Assembly (NCBI GenBank): GCA_002368865.1
Contig: DFDT01000044.1
Location: 1-28,147, forward strand
From: Lachnospiraceae bacterium UBA3821
Lineage (GTDB): Bacteria; Bacillota; Clostridia; Lachnospirales; Lachnospiraceae
DNA: 28,147 bases
Reading direction: 5' to 3'
Shown: positions 1 to 7,238 of the stretch, piece by piece
How the letters are laid out: every line of letters begins with the position of its first letter
Numbering within the stretch: the stretch's first letter is position 1
Program-made: the position numbers and the translations under genes
Notes under the pieces: generated by a model
What the model saw: only the letters and a program-made list of their open reading frames with translations
Database searches by the model: none
Told to the model about the DNA's origin: nothing

Positions 1-3000
1 AAGATGCGCAGCGACTATGCCAAGGCGGATACGGAGAGCTTTGTGGAATTCTATTTTACGCACCAGGGCAGATCCTATCATGTGCGTCGGACGCCGTCCT
101 ATGAGCGCCCCAAGAAGCGCGGCGAGGGTTTTATCACCCAAAAGGAGGAGGCGGTCTTCTGCGAGGAAGGGCAGATGCCTGTGGAGGGACTCTCCCAGGT
201 GGACAAGCAGATAAAGGATCTGCTGGGGATTGACAGGAACCAGTTCAAACAGATCGCCATGATCTCCCAGGGGGAATTCTGGGAGCTCCTGAACGCGAAG
301 ACGGATAAACGCACAGAGATCCTGCGCACGATCTTTCTAACGGATGGGTACCAGAAAATAGGGTTCAAATTAAAGGACCGCATGAATGACGCTATCGCCA
401 GGCGGACAGCGGCGGAGCAGAGCATTGTGCAGTATTTTAACGAAGTGACTGCGGAGGAAAACAGCGAGGAGGCGCAGGCACTTCAGGAGCTGCAGGAGAA
501 GGCTGTGCAGAGCAAGAGCGCATGGAATGTGGAGGCGTTCCTGGAGTGCATTGACCGGATTGAAGCCACAGACAAAGTGCGCCATGGGGAGGCACAGGCG
601 GAGCGGGAAAAAGCAGACGAGCTGCTGAACCAATACAAGGCAAAGCAGGTCAAGGCGGAGAGCCAGAATGCGGCGTTGGCGCGTCTGGCGAAACTTAGGG
701 CGGAGGAGCAGGCGCTTGCCGGACAGCGGGAAGCCATGCAGCGCAAAAGAGACGAACTGGCCAGACAGCGGATCGCAACCAGACAGGTGAATCCGGCCTA
801 TGAAGCCCATGCCGGGAAGCGGAAAGAATGCGCGGATGTAGCGGCACAGATCGCGGAGAAGGAAGCGCAGCTGACTGCGGCGAAGGCTTTCGCCAAAGAG
901 GCGCAGGACAGATGTACCGCGGCGGAGGCCGAGCGGGAAACCGCGGAAGCGTACAGGCGGCAGGTTGAGAAGATCGGGGGGGAGAGAGAAAAATACACCA
1001 GGCGGGATGCGCTCCGGCTTGAGGTTCAGACCCTGACCGAACAACAGCATTCGCTGGCGCAGCAGGAGCAGAGGATCGCGGACAAAGAGCAGGCGTTAAA
1101 GGAAAGGACGGAAAGCCTGAAGAAGACCATCGGGGAATTACAGACCAGACCGGAAGAACTGATCACGGTACAGACGGAATTAAAGCAACTCCTGGAGCTG
1201 GAAGGGAAGATTGCAGAGCTGTCAGGCAGAAAGATCCCGGATTGGCGTAAGAGGAAAGAGGCTCTGCAAAGCAAGCAGCAGGAACTGGTCAAGGCCATGG
1301 AGGCGTTTGATCGGGCTTCTGCCCGTAGAGCCAAAGCGGAGCGAATCCTGGAATGCAGCCGCGCAGGGCTTCTGGCACTGCATCTGAAAGAAGGGGAGCC
1401 ATGTCCGGTGTGCGGTTCCGAGCGGCATCCGAAGCTGGCGGTCTTGCCGGAGCACGCAGTCACCGAGGAGGAGTATCAGGCGATCGCGGAGGAGGCGGCA
1501 CAGAGTGATTCTGCTAAAAATGCAGTGCTGATGACTGTGGAGGCTGAGAAAGCCGCATTGGCGGAAGTGGAGTCCGGGCTTCGCGCGGATATAGCGGATT
1601 GTCTGGAGAGCGACACAGCACAGAAAGCAGGGGTGGCAAAAGAGGAAGCTTCTGCAGTTGTGGTGGAGGATCTGGCGCTTGCACTGGAGCGGGCAGCGGG
1701 AAGTGTCCACGACGCAAAGAGCGCATGTGTGAAGCGGGAACTGGGGATCTCGCGGGACTGCGAGGCTTTAAAGAAAGCACAGAAAGAACTGGATCAGACA
1801 TTGGGACAGGACAGCGATGCGTTGGCAACGGAGAAGGCGGCAGTTTCCAACGCGGTACAGAACAATGCCACAGAGCTCTCCGGCAAAAAGGCAGCACTGG
1901 ACACCTATGAGAGCCTGAGTTATGCGGATTGGCAGGCAGCTGAGCAGGCGCAGGAGCAGGCGAAGCAGGAGGCTAAGAAGATCCTGGATTCCATCGAGCG
2001 CGCCGGACAGGAGAAGATTTCCGCCGACCAAAAGGTGGCAGGACTGACATCGGCAATCGCCACCCAGAAAGAACAGCAGGAGCAGGTGAAGCAGGAGGAA
2101 CGGAATCTGGAGACCGCATTAGTGGAAGCATTGAAACAACACGGATTTGCTTCCGGAGAGGAGATGCGGCAGTTCGTCCTCTCGGAGGAGGAGATCCATG
2201 CCCGGGAGGAAGAAATCCGCGCATATGAGGAGCATGTCAAACTGAATGCATCTCATCTGGAACAGGCCGAAAAGGATGCGGAGGGCAAGACGGAGATCGA
2301 TATCGCAGCATTGCAGGAGCAGACAGATGGGCAGACAGTCGTGGTAAATACGCTGCGCGCTGCGGAGAACAGGATCGCTTACCGCATGGAGGAGAACCGC
2401 AAGAAATACGAAGCCATCAAAGGAAGACAGAGCAACCTGGAGGCTGCCCGCAAAGAGGCGGATGTCAGCACCAGACTGTACAGACTGGTCACCGGACAGA
2501 CCGGAAGCGGCAAGATCACATTGGAGCAGTATATCCAGGCAGCGGGCTTTGACGGCATCATACATGCCGCCAACCGCAGACTGTACCCTATGAGTGACGG
2601 CCAATATGAACTGTACCGCAAAGATGGTTCCCAAGGAGGTTCCCTGGGAAAACAGACCAACACCTTCCTGGATCTGGAGGTGCAGGACAACTACACCGGA
2701 CACCGCAGACCCGTGGGCAATCTCTCCGGCGGCGAGAGCTTCAAGGCTTCCTTGAGCCTGGCACTGGGTCTGTCCGACACCGTGTCCTCCAGCCACGGCG
2801 GCGTGCAGATGGATGCCCTCTTTATCGACGAAGGCTTCGGCACACTGGATCGAAAGTCCATCGAAAACGCACTGGATATCCTGATCAACCTGTCGATGAG
2901 CAATAAGCTTGTGGGCGTGATCAGCCACAGGGAGGAACTGCTGGAAAATATCCCGCAGCAGATCCGCGTGACGAAAGGGAAGAGTGGGAGTATGGTGGAA

Positions 3001-3018
3001 GTGGTGAGTGGGGTGTAA
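1..3018 (+). CDS. sbcC: SbcC, DNA double-strand break repair ATPase/exonuclease subunit (5' end outside window)
   Basis: Large SMC-like subunit of the SbcCD (Rad50/Mre11-type) nuclease, which opens DNA hairpins and processes protein-blocked ends. The reading frame is open to base 1, so the N-terminus with the Walker A loop lies upstream; I estimate 60-70 residues are missing by comparison with the family. Visible are the N-terminal lobe motif QIAMISQGEF (near residue 80), long glutamate/alanine/glutamine-rich coiled coils, and the zinc hook CPVC (Cys codons at 1402 and 1411). The C-terminal ATPase lobe has the ABC signature LSGGES, the Walker B stretch ALFIDEGFGTLD and a D-loop. The ATG at position 4 is an internal Met, not the start. 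sbcD is expected just upstream but is not in the window. No convincing terminator follows the stop. Identification is very secure. Confidence 0.97.
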   Translation, partial: KMRSDYAKADTESFVEFYFTHQGRSYHVRRTPSYERPKKRGEGFITQKEEAVFCEEGQMPVEGLSQVDKQIKDLLGIDRNQFKQIAMISQGEFWELLNAKTDKRTEILRTIFLTDGYQKIGFKLKDRMNDAIARRTAAEQSIVQYFNEVTAEENSEEAQALQELQEKAVQSKSAWNVEAFLECIDRIEATDKVRHGEAQAEREKADELLNQYKAKQVKAESQNAALARLAKLRAEEQALAGQREAMQRKRDELARQRIATRQVNPAYEAHAGKRKECADVAAQIAEKEAQLTAAKAFAKEAQDRCTAAEAERETAEAYRRQVEKIGGEREKYTRRDALRLEVQTLTEQQHSLAQQEQRIADKEQALKERTESLKKTIGELQTRPEELITVQTELKQLLELEGKIAELSGRKIPDWRKRKEALQSKQQELVKAMEAFDRASARRAKAERILECSRAGLLALHLKEGEPCPVCGSERHPKLAVLPEHAVTEEEYQAIAEEAAQSDSAKNAVLMTVEAEKAALAEVESGLRADIADCLESDTAQKAGVAKEEASAVVVEDLALALERAAGSVHDAKSACVKRELGISRDCEALKKAQKELDQTLGQDSDALATEKAAVSNAVQNNATELSGKKAALDTYESLSYADWQAAEQAQEQAKQEAKKILDSIERAGQEKISADQKVAGLTSAIATQKEQQEQVKQEERNLETALVEALKQHGFASGEEMRQFVLSEEEIHAREEEIRAYEEHVKLNASHLEQAEKDAEGKTEIDIAALQEQTDGQTVVVNTLRAAENRIAYRMEENRKKYEAIKGRQSNLEAARKEADVSTRLYRLVTGQTGSGKITLEQYIQAAGFDGIIHAANRRLYPMSDGQYELYRKDGSQGGSLGKQTNTFLDLEVQDNYTGHRRPVGNLSGGESFKASLSLALGLSDTVSSSHGGVQMDALFIDEGFGTLDRKSIENALDILINLSMSNKLVGVISHREELLENIPQQIRVTKGKSGSMVEVVSGV

Positions 3019-3304
3019 GGAGGAATATAAAGGCATGGTTTTCGTTGACGCAGGAATGAGCATAAGAGTATAATAAATTATAGTATTATTGTGAGCCAAA
3101 TATAGTGTGGATTAATGTTGGTTTCTTACGGACTAGGTATTGCCAATGACAAACCAAATAAATTTAGGACTACGGATTGTGGGATATATACAAATAGATG
3201 TCGCAGATTTTTTGAAAAGGGATTTATAATTCTAAAATCTATTAATTGTATCTACCATAAAGCACAAAATAGGATGAAAATTACAAGAAAGGATAGGAGC
3301 AAAT
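3019..3304. other. AT-rich intergenic stretch with a possible promoter
   Basis: This gap follows sbcC and becomes sharply AT-rich from about 3060, the same composition as the next gene. A possible plus-strand promoter is TTGACG (3045-3050), an 18-bp spacer and TATAAT (3069-3074); it would give a leader of roughly 225 bases before the GIY-YIG gene. A 68-codon frame at 3115-3321 has no ribosome site and no recognisable sequence, so I do not call it a gene. A 12-codon frame starting at the ATG at 3034 follows an AAGGAGG, but is too short to judge. Confidence 0.5.
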
Positions 3305-4168
3305 ATGAAATATATTATTAAACGAATAGGACGAAGCGTCGAGATTTCAGAGGCTACATCATCATTGTTGATATATCGTATTCCATATCAAAATCTGGCC
3401 GCCGGAGCAGAAGAGCCTATAAAGATAAAGAACAAATTTATTGTTTATATTTTATTTGGCGAAAATAAGAGTGGCACCGATGTAATCTATGTTGGAAAGT
3501 CTACGAATGGATTGAAGAATCGTCCTACCTCACACGACGATAAATATGATAATTGGACATATTGCTATGTCCTAACACAGTTTGAGGAACGTACCTTTTT
3601 TAACGATGGAACAATTCAATATATTGAGGATAAGGTAAACAAGCGGGTTAATGATCTTAAACACTATAAGAATACTACCAAGGTAACAAATGCAGGAACG
3701 GCAAACAGTTTTGATATGGAAGATTGTGATGAATACCTTTCAAAGGCATATGAAATGCTTGATGTTCTTGGACTAGATCTGATTACGTATATGGATAGAG
3801 ATGATATATCAGAAGAGAATATTGTTGATGATGCTCTGTCAGTATTAGTTCCAGATGGCATATATAATATGTCTTGGAAACTACGGAGATGGGGAAATAA
3901 GACAGCAAAGGGCAAGATGCAAGTTGTGGGGGGAAAATACATTGTTCTCTCTGGTAGCGATGTATGTCCTAACGAGGGACATGGTTTGATGGATGCAGTG
4001 CGCTTGAAAAGAGAAAGCGCCAATATAATAGATAATAAACTGCAAGAGGACATTGTTATGAATTCACCTTCAGGAGCCGCAAGTTTTGTGACGGGAGGGG
4101 CGGCAAATGGTTGGAGTACATGGAGAACCGACCAAGGGCAGATAATAGATATATTTAGAAATAGTTAG
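3305..4168 (+). CDS. GIY-YIG nuclease family protein with C-terminal DUF4357 domain
   Basis: 287-aa protein. The N-terminal half holds a GIY-YIG-like fold: VYIL (residues 47-50) and IYVGKS (61-66) stand for the GIY and YIG strands, then an R..H pair (Arg73, His77) and a Glu in YIEDK (Glu108) at the usual catalytic places. The C-terminus reads SGAASFVTGGAANGWSTW, which matches DUF4357 (PF14267), a small domain often found on restriction-like and defence-associated proteins. By family this should be a cytoplasmic DNA-cutting enzyme; its target is unknown. The start has an AGGAG-like site (AGGATAGGAGC) just upstream. The gene is much more AT-rich than sbcC or the later genes, which suggests horizontal gain. 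Two small same-strand genes follow closely, but no methyltransferase or helicase accompanies it, so a restriction role is not shown. Confidence 0.8.
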   Translation: MKYIIKRIGRSVEISEATSSLLIYRIPYQNLAAGAEEPIKIKNKFIVYILFGENKSGTDVIYVGKSTNGLKNRPTSHDDKYDNWTYCYVLTQFEERTFFNDGTIQYIEDKVNKRVNDLKHYKNTTKVTNAGTANSFDMEDCDEYLSKAYEMLDVLGLDLITYMDRDDISEENIVDDALSVLVPDGIYNMSWKLRRWGNKTAKGKMQVVGGKYIVLSGSDVCPNEGHGLMDAVRLKRESANIIDNKLQEDIVMNSPSGAASFVTGGAANGWSTWRTDQGQIIDIFRNS

Positions 4169-4183
4169 TAAAAGGAGTTTCAC

Positions 4184-4531
4184 ATGACAGATATTTCGAA
4201 AAAAGACTGGAAATTGTTTCAAGAGAGAGTTCCCGAATGGCAGGAACATTATATGGAGAAATTGGCAAAAGAGTACATAGAATTGCTGAGCTCTCCTGGA
4301 AATGCCTCAGATCATTTCTGGGAGTTGGAAGGGAGAATCCGCAAGGATAAGAAGCATCCGGGTGTCATTATTCAGCTGCGGAAGTCTGAGGCACTTTGGG
4401 ATATTGCGAGATATGTCGGACTTGAAGTCATTACGATGGATGAACTGGACGGTTTCAGCGAGGAAACCATTGATGCGGTGAAGCAGATTTGTTTAAAATA
4501 CACGAAAGACCTGGGAGAAAATAGCAAATGA
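4184..4531 (+). CDS. Conserved hypothetical protein, 115 aa
   Basis: Small, charged, probably all-helical cytoplasmic protein without signal peptide or membrane segment. It begins MTDISKKDWKLFQERVPEWQ and contains KKHPGVIIQLRKSEALWDIA. From memory, close relatives are common among Lachnospiraceae as uncharacterised proteins of about this length; I know no function. The ribosome site AAAGGAG ends 7 bases before the ATG. It starts 15 bases after the GIY-YIG gene and its stop overlaps the next start by 4 bases (ATGA), so it is translationally coupled to the 77-aa gene. Base composition is closer to the chromosome average than that of the AT-rich gene before it, which suggests these two small genes belong to the ancestral locus. 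Confidence 0.8.
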   Translation: MTDISKKDWKLFQERVPEWQEHYMEKLAKEYIELLSSPGNASDHFWELEGRIRKDKKHPGVIIQLRKSEALWDIARYVGLEVITMDELDGFSEETIDAVKQICLKYTKDLGENSK

Positions 4532-4761
4532 GTATATTGATCAAAGACACTTCAAGAGAAGAGCGGGAACGGATTGTTGCGGAATCCATCGGAAATATAA
4601 ACGGTTCCTGTGATGGCTGCATGGCCGGCCTTGCAGAGATGTATCAGGATTACATTGACGGAAAGCGGGAAATCCGGGATATCAACATGGATTTCCGCGC
4701 ACAGTATGAGTCCGGAAATGACGGACCGGCAAGGGCTTCCTGCCAATACTATTCGTCCTGA
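4528..4761 (+). CDS. Conserved hypothetical protein with CxxC, 77 aa
   Basis: 77-aa acidic protein starting MSILIKDTSREERERIVAES, with a CDGC pair (Cys28, Cys31) and a further Cys near the end, so metal binding is possible but unproven. The start ATG overlaps the stop of the upstream 115-aa gene in an ATGA, the usual sign of coupled translation, and the two are probably a stable pair. I recall similar short proteins next to relatives of the 115-aa protein in other Clostridia, but know no function for either. The last 13 bases overlap the 3' end of a minus-strand small gene (4749-4898). Confidence 0.78.
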   Translation: MSILIKDTSREERERIVAESIGNINGSCDGCMAGLAEMYQDYIDGKREIRDINMDFRAQYESGNDGPARASCQYYSS

Positions 4762-4898
4762 TCCGGGCGCTTTTTTGATTCATAAATCTCATCCTGCGGC
4801 AAATCTTCCCTGGGAATATTTCCGTCATCGTAGGAATTCGCGGGCGGAAGTCCGTTGGGTGTTGTCAGGATATCTTCTTTTTCTTTTTTCATTTTCAT
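4749..4898 (-). CDS. Small protein, 49 aa, hydrophilic and acidic toward its C-terminus
   Basis: The frame starts MKMKKEKEDILTTPNGLPPA, continues with a D/E/P-rich middle (DDGNIPREDLPQDEIYES) and ends KKRPDQDE. It is probably disordered, with no membrane segment or Cys. Support for a real gene: an excellent ribosome site (AAAGGAAGG, 4-5 bases before the first ATG, about 10 before the second), a TACTAT -10 box about 75 bp upstream, and a palindrome/promoter layout like that of the neighbouring ATPase gene. It ends inside the 3' end of the plus-strand 77-aa gene, 13 bp overlapping. Function unknown. It may be a second member of the ATPase regulon, but it might also be a conserved small protein independent of it. 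Confidence 0.6.
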   Translation of the reverse strand: MKMKKEKEDILTTPNGLPPANSYDDGNIPREDLPQDEIYESKKRPDQDE

Positions 4899-4970
4899 AT
4901 GACCTTCCTTTCCATTTGAGAATAGGGTGTGCAGAGCAGAAATAAAATATACAAAATCTGCTCAATATTT

Positions 4971-5046
4971 ATAGTATGATATGAGGAAATGGGGAAAGTT
5001 TTAATGTGTGCAAAAATGACAAATAGTCAAAAACGCACACGTTAAA
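4971..5046 (-). promoter_or_regulatory. Palindrome plus promoter of the 49-aa gene (copy A)
   Basis: The -10 box TACTAT is at 4976-4971. Upstream lies a long palindrome with arms TTTAATGTGTGC (5000-5011) and GCACACGTTAAA (5035-5046), 11 of 12 pairs matching, around a 23-bp AT-rich centre with an inner TGAC/GTCA pair. No good -35 box is seen at the usual distance, which fits a promoter needing an activator. The same arrangement occurs upstream of the ATPase gene. The palindrome begins 3 bp after the ATPase stop codon, so a role as a 3' hairpin of that mRNA is the alternative. Confidence 0.55.
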
Positions 5047-5049
5047 CAG

Positions 5050-6279
5050 TTAAAATTCTTTTCCGTTTTTCATGAAGTCCACAAGGTTAATGTGTTCAAT
5101 GCCGTTGCGCTGCTGAAGAAGAGAATCGGCAGTGACGACATATTTAGGATAATTATCTTTTATCGATTCAAGGGGCCTGTATTCACGATCCTCTGTTTCC
5201 TTCGATAACGCAATGGTATAGGCAACCTGTACGTAAGAATAACGCATTTCGTTATTCCTTAAGATGAAATCACATTCCAACTTCCCAATCCGTCCAACAC
5301 TTACAGAGTAGTCGTGGGATTTTGCGTATATATATGTGATGTTCTCAAGAACGGGACCAAAGTTTATTCTGTTGTCGGTGTTCTGAACGAAATAAAAGCC
5401 GGTGTCTGCCAGATAGTATTTTTTCTCTCCGCTTAAGGATTTTTTTGATTTCATATCAAATCTGGGACATTCATAGAGAATTTTCGCATCCAGCAATGCT
5501 TTGATGTATCTCGCTATTGTTGCTTCACTGATGGGTGTCCCGGTTTGTTCAATGGCTTTCTTGAGGCTCTTTAGGCTTGTTGTCGCACCGAAATTGTTGA
5601 TAATATATTTTTGAACCGTTTCAAAGGTATTCTTATTGCGAATTTTCAGCCTTCTTCTGATGTCTTTCTCAAAGATCTCATTAATAACGCTTTGTACATA
5701 TCTGCGTTTTGCAGCCATGTTTTCCAGCCGTATGGTTCTGGGGAAACCACCTTCAAGTATATAGTTCTGTAGTTCTTCCTGACGGTCGGATGCAATCTCT
5801 TTGCCATAGAAATTTTTAATGTTTTCATATTCCTCAAAAGAAAGTGGAAACATCTCAAATTCGATGTATCTTCCGGTAAGTTTTGTTATCAACTCACCGC
5901 TTAAAAGATACGAATTTGAACCGGTGATGAAGATTGACCATTCATTTGTCCCGCGAAAAGCATTCAGGACCGTCTCAAATCCTGTTACATTCTGTATTTC
6001 ATCAATAAAAAGATATTTTGTGCCAGGTACATCCGAAACCGATTGAATCAGCTGTTCTAGTTGTTCCGGCTTCAGGATCTTGTTGTAGTCTTTGCTGTCA
6101 AGGTCAAAGAAATTGATATTATCAGCTGGGATTCCGGACTTCTTTAGTTCGTGGGCAATGGTCTCCATGAGACAGGATTTCCCGCATCTTCTGACTCCGG
6201 TGATCACTTTTATAATGTCGGTTGCGTGATAAAAGTCGCGGATCTTTTTCAGATAATTCTCACGAGGATACCAATCCAT
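5050..6279 (-). CDS. AAA ATPase with C-terminal DUF4143 domain (COG1373 type)
   Basis: 409-aa protein of the widespread COG1373 ATPase family. Domains in order: P-loop ATPase with Walker A GVRRCGKS (residues 28-35), Walker B YLFIDEIQ (89-96) and a sensor-like ITGSNS (118-123); a winged-helix-like middle; and the DUF4143 domain, with the restriction-nuclease-like signature LECDFIL followed by YVQVAY. The family is often present in many copies per genome and has no settled function; nuclease, toxin-like and transcription roles have all been suggested. The start is set by AAAGGAA, 7 bases before the ATG. The length is normal and the frame intact. It has its own promoter with a palindrome just upstream of the -35 box; the downstream 49-aa gene has a related one. 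Confidence 0.92.
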   Translation of the reverse strand: MDWYPRENYLKKIRDFYHATDIIKVITGVRRCGKSCLMETIAHELKKSGIPADNINFFDLDSKDYNKILKPEQLEQLIQSVSDVPGTKYLFIDEIQNVTGFETVLNAFRGTNEWSIFITGSNSYLLSGELITKLTGRYIEFEMFPLSFEEYENIKNFYGKEIASDRQEELQNYILEGGFPRTIRLENMAAKRRYVQSVINEIFEKDIRRRLKIRNKNTFETVQKYIINNFGATTSLKSLKKAIEQTGTPISEATIARYIKALLDAKILYECPRFDMKSKKSLSGEKKYYLADTGFYFVQNTDNRINFGPVLENITYIYAKSHDYSVSVGRIGKLECDFILRNNEMRYSYVQVAYTIALSKETEDREYRPLESIKDNYPKYVVTADSLLQQRNGIEHINLVDFMKNGKEF

Positions 6280-6316
6280 ATAATCATTCCTTTCAGGGGT
6301 GAATATTTTCTATCAT

Positions 6317-6393
6317 ATAGTATCAAAATTAGACCGGGAAATCAAGTTTAACGTGAGCGATTTTGAAAAAATAATAAAAACGCTCACGTTAAA
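6317..6393 (-). promoter_or_regulatory. Palindrome plus promoter of the ATPase gene (copy B)
   Basis: On the minus strand the promoter reads TTGATT (6345-6340), a 17-bp spacer and TACTAT (6322-6317), about 40 bp before the start codon. Directly upstream of the -35 box is a perfect 13-bp inverted repeat, TTTAACGTGAGCG (6347-6359) and CGCTCACGTTAAA (6381-6393), with a 21-bp AT-rich centre. Position upstream of -35 suggests an activator site or a paired-dimer operator. Confidence 0.65.
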
Positions 6394-6512
6394 ATACAAA
6401 ATAAAAAGTATCAAGTGCATTTTCCTGCTTTATTATAAAGAGATTTCGTGATATCCTTTGTCTAAGGAGCAGAGACTTTGTGATGGAGCATGCCATATGG
6501 CAGAGGTAGCAA

Positions 6513-7224
6513 ATGAAAATGATTGAGACAGCAGATCTTGAAATCCCTGAATTGGAAATCTATACCCGCTTAAATGAGCGGCAGGTGAAAACCCTATTTG
6601 AACCGGACGAGGGCGTTTTTATCTGTGAGAGTGAGAAGGTCATAGGCAGGGCAGTACGATATTCCGGTATACGCGGCGGCATATGACAGGATGAGGTCCG
6701 TGACGGGTTATTCCCTGACCGGCGGTATCCTTATGGCGATGAGGCGGAAGCCGCTGCGGGATGTGGAAGATATCCTTCGCGACAGTGAGCGTATCGTGGT
6801 GTTGGACGATGTGGAGAATCCGACGAATGTGGGGGCAATCTTCCGTTCGGCGGCTGCGCTGGGGGCGGATGCCGTGCTGTTGACAGCGGGGTGTGCCGAT
6901 CCTCTGTATCGTCGTGCGGCCAGGGTGAGCATGGGGAGCGTCTTTCAGATTGCCTGGACCTTTGTGGATGGGACAGTGGTAGAAAAGATGAAGGCGAGAG
7001 GGTTTGAAACCTTTGCGTTGGCGCTCGCGGAAAACGCAGAGAAACTGGACAAGATTTCTTCGTGTGCTTCCAGGAAGGCGGTCATTTTGGGAAATGAGGA
7101 TCATGGTATTTCCGAACGGATCTTAGCGGACTGTGATCATTGCGTGATGATCCCGATGCAGAACGGCGTGGATTCTTTGAATGTAGCGGCGGCAAGTGCG
7201 GTTGCATTTTGGGAGATTTTATAA
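6513..7224 (+). pseudogene. SpoU/TrmH-type rRNA methyltransferase, broken by an internal out-of-frame deletion
   Basis: Two frames carry pieces of one protein. The first, from the ATG at 6513 (AGAGGTAG site upstream), reads LEIPELEIYTRLNERQVKTL and VFICESEKVIGRA, the normal N-terminus, then hits a TGA at 6684. The second frame takes over at about 6658 with DIPVYAAAYDRMRSVTGYSL and carries the complete SPOUT catalytic domain: NPTNVGAIFRSAAA, VILGNEDHG and IPMQNGVDSLNVAAASA (AdoMet knot). From the family layout about 35-40 residues between the two are missing, with a shift of frame. An active enzyme would 2'-O-methylate ribosomal or transfer RNA. A catalytic-domain-only product from the ATG at 6691 is conceivable, but there is no clear ribosome site. 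The break is early enough that I call it a pseudogene, while noting that the knot is undamaged. Confidence 0.8.
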
Positions 7225-7238
7225 AGGAGGCAGCATCC

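Noticed and set aside
2119..3099. 326-codon frame antisense to the 3' end of sbcC
   Set aside because: Same shadow effect; the plus strand carries the ABC signature and Walker B there.
3115..3321. 68-codon plus-strand frame before the GIY-YIG gene
   Set aside because: No ribosome site, no recognisable sequence, and its end overlaps the well-supported start of the next gene.
4610..4945. 111-codon plus-strand frame overlapping the 77-aa gene
   Set aside because: It is out of frame with the conserved 77-aa protein and antisense to the better supported 49-aa gene; composition is not protein-like.
6491..6502. 12-bp palindrome TGCCATATGGCA just before the methyltransferase remnant
   Set aside because: Too short and isolated to assign; no promoter element is in clear register with it.
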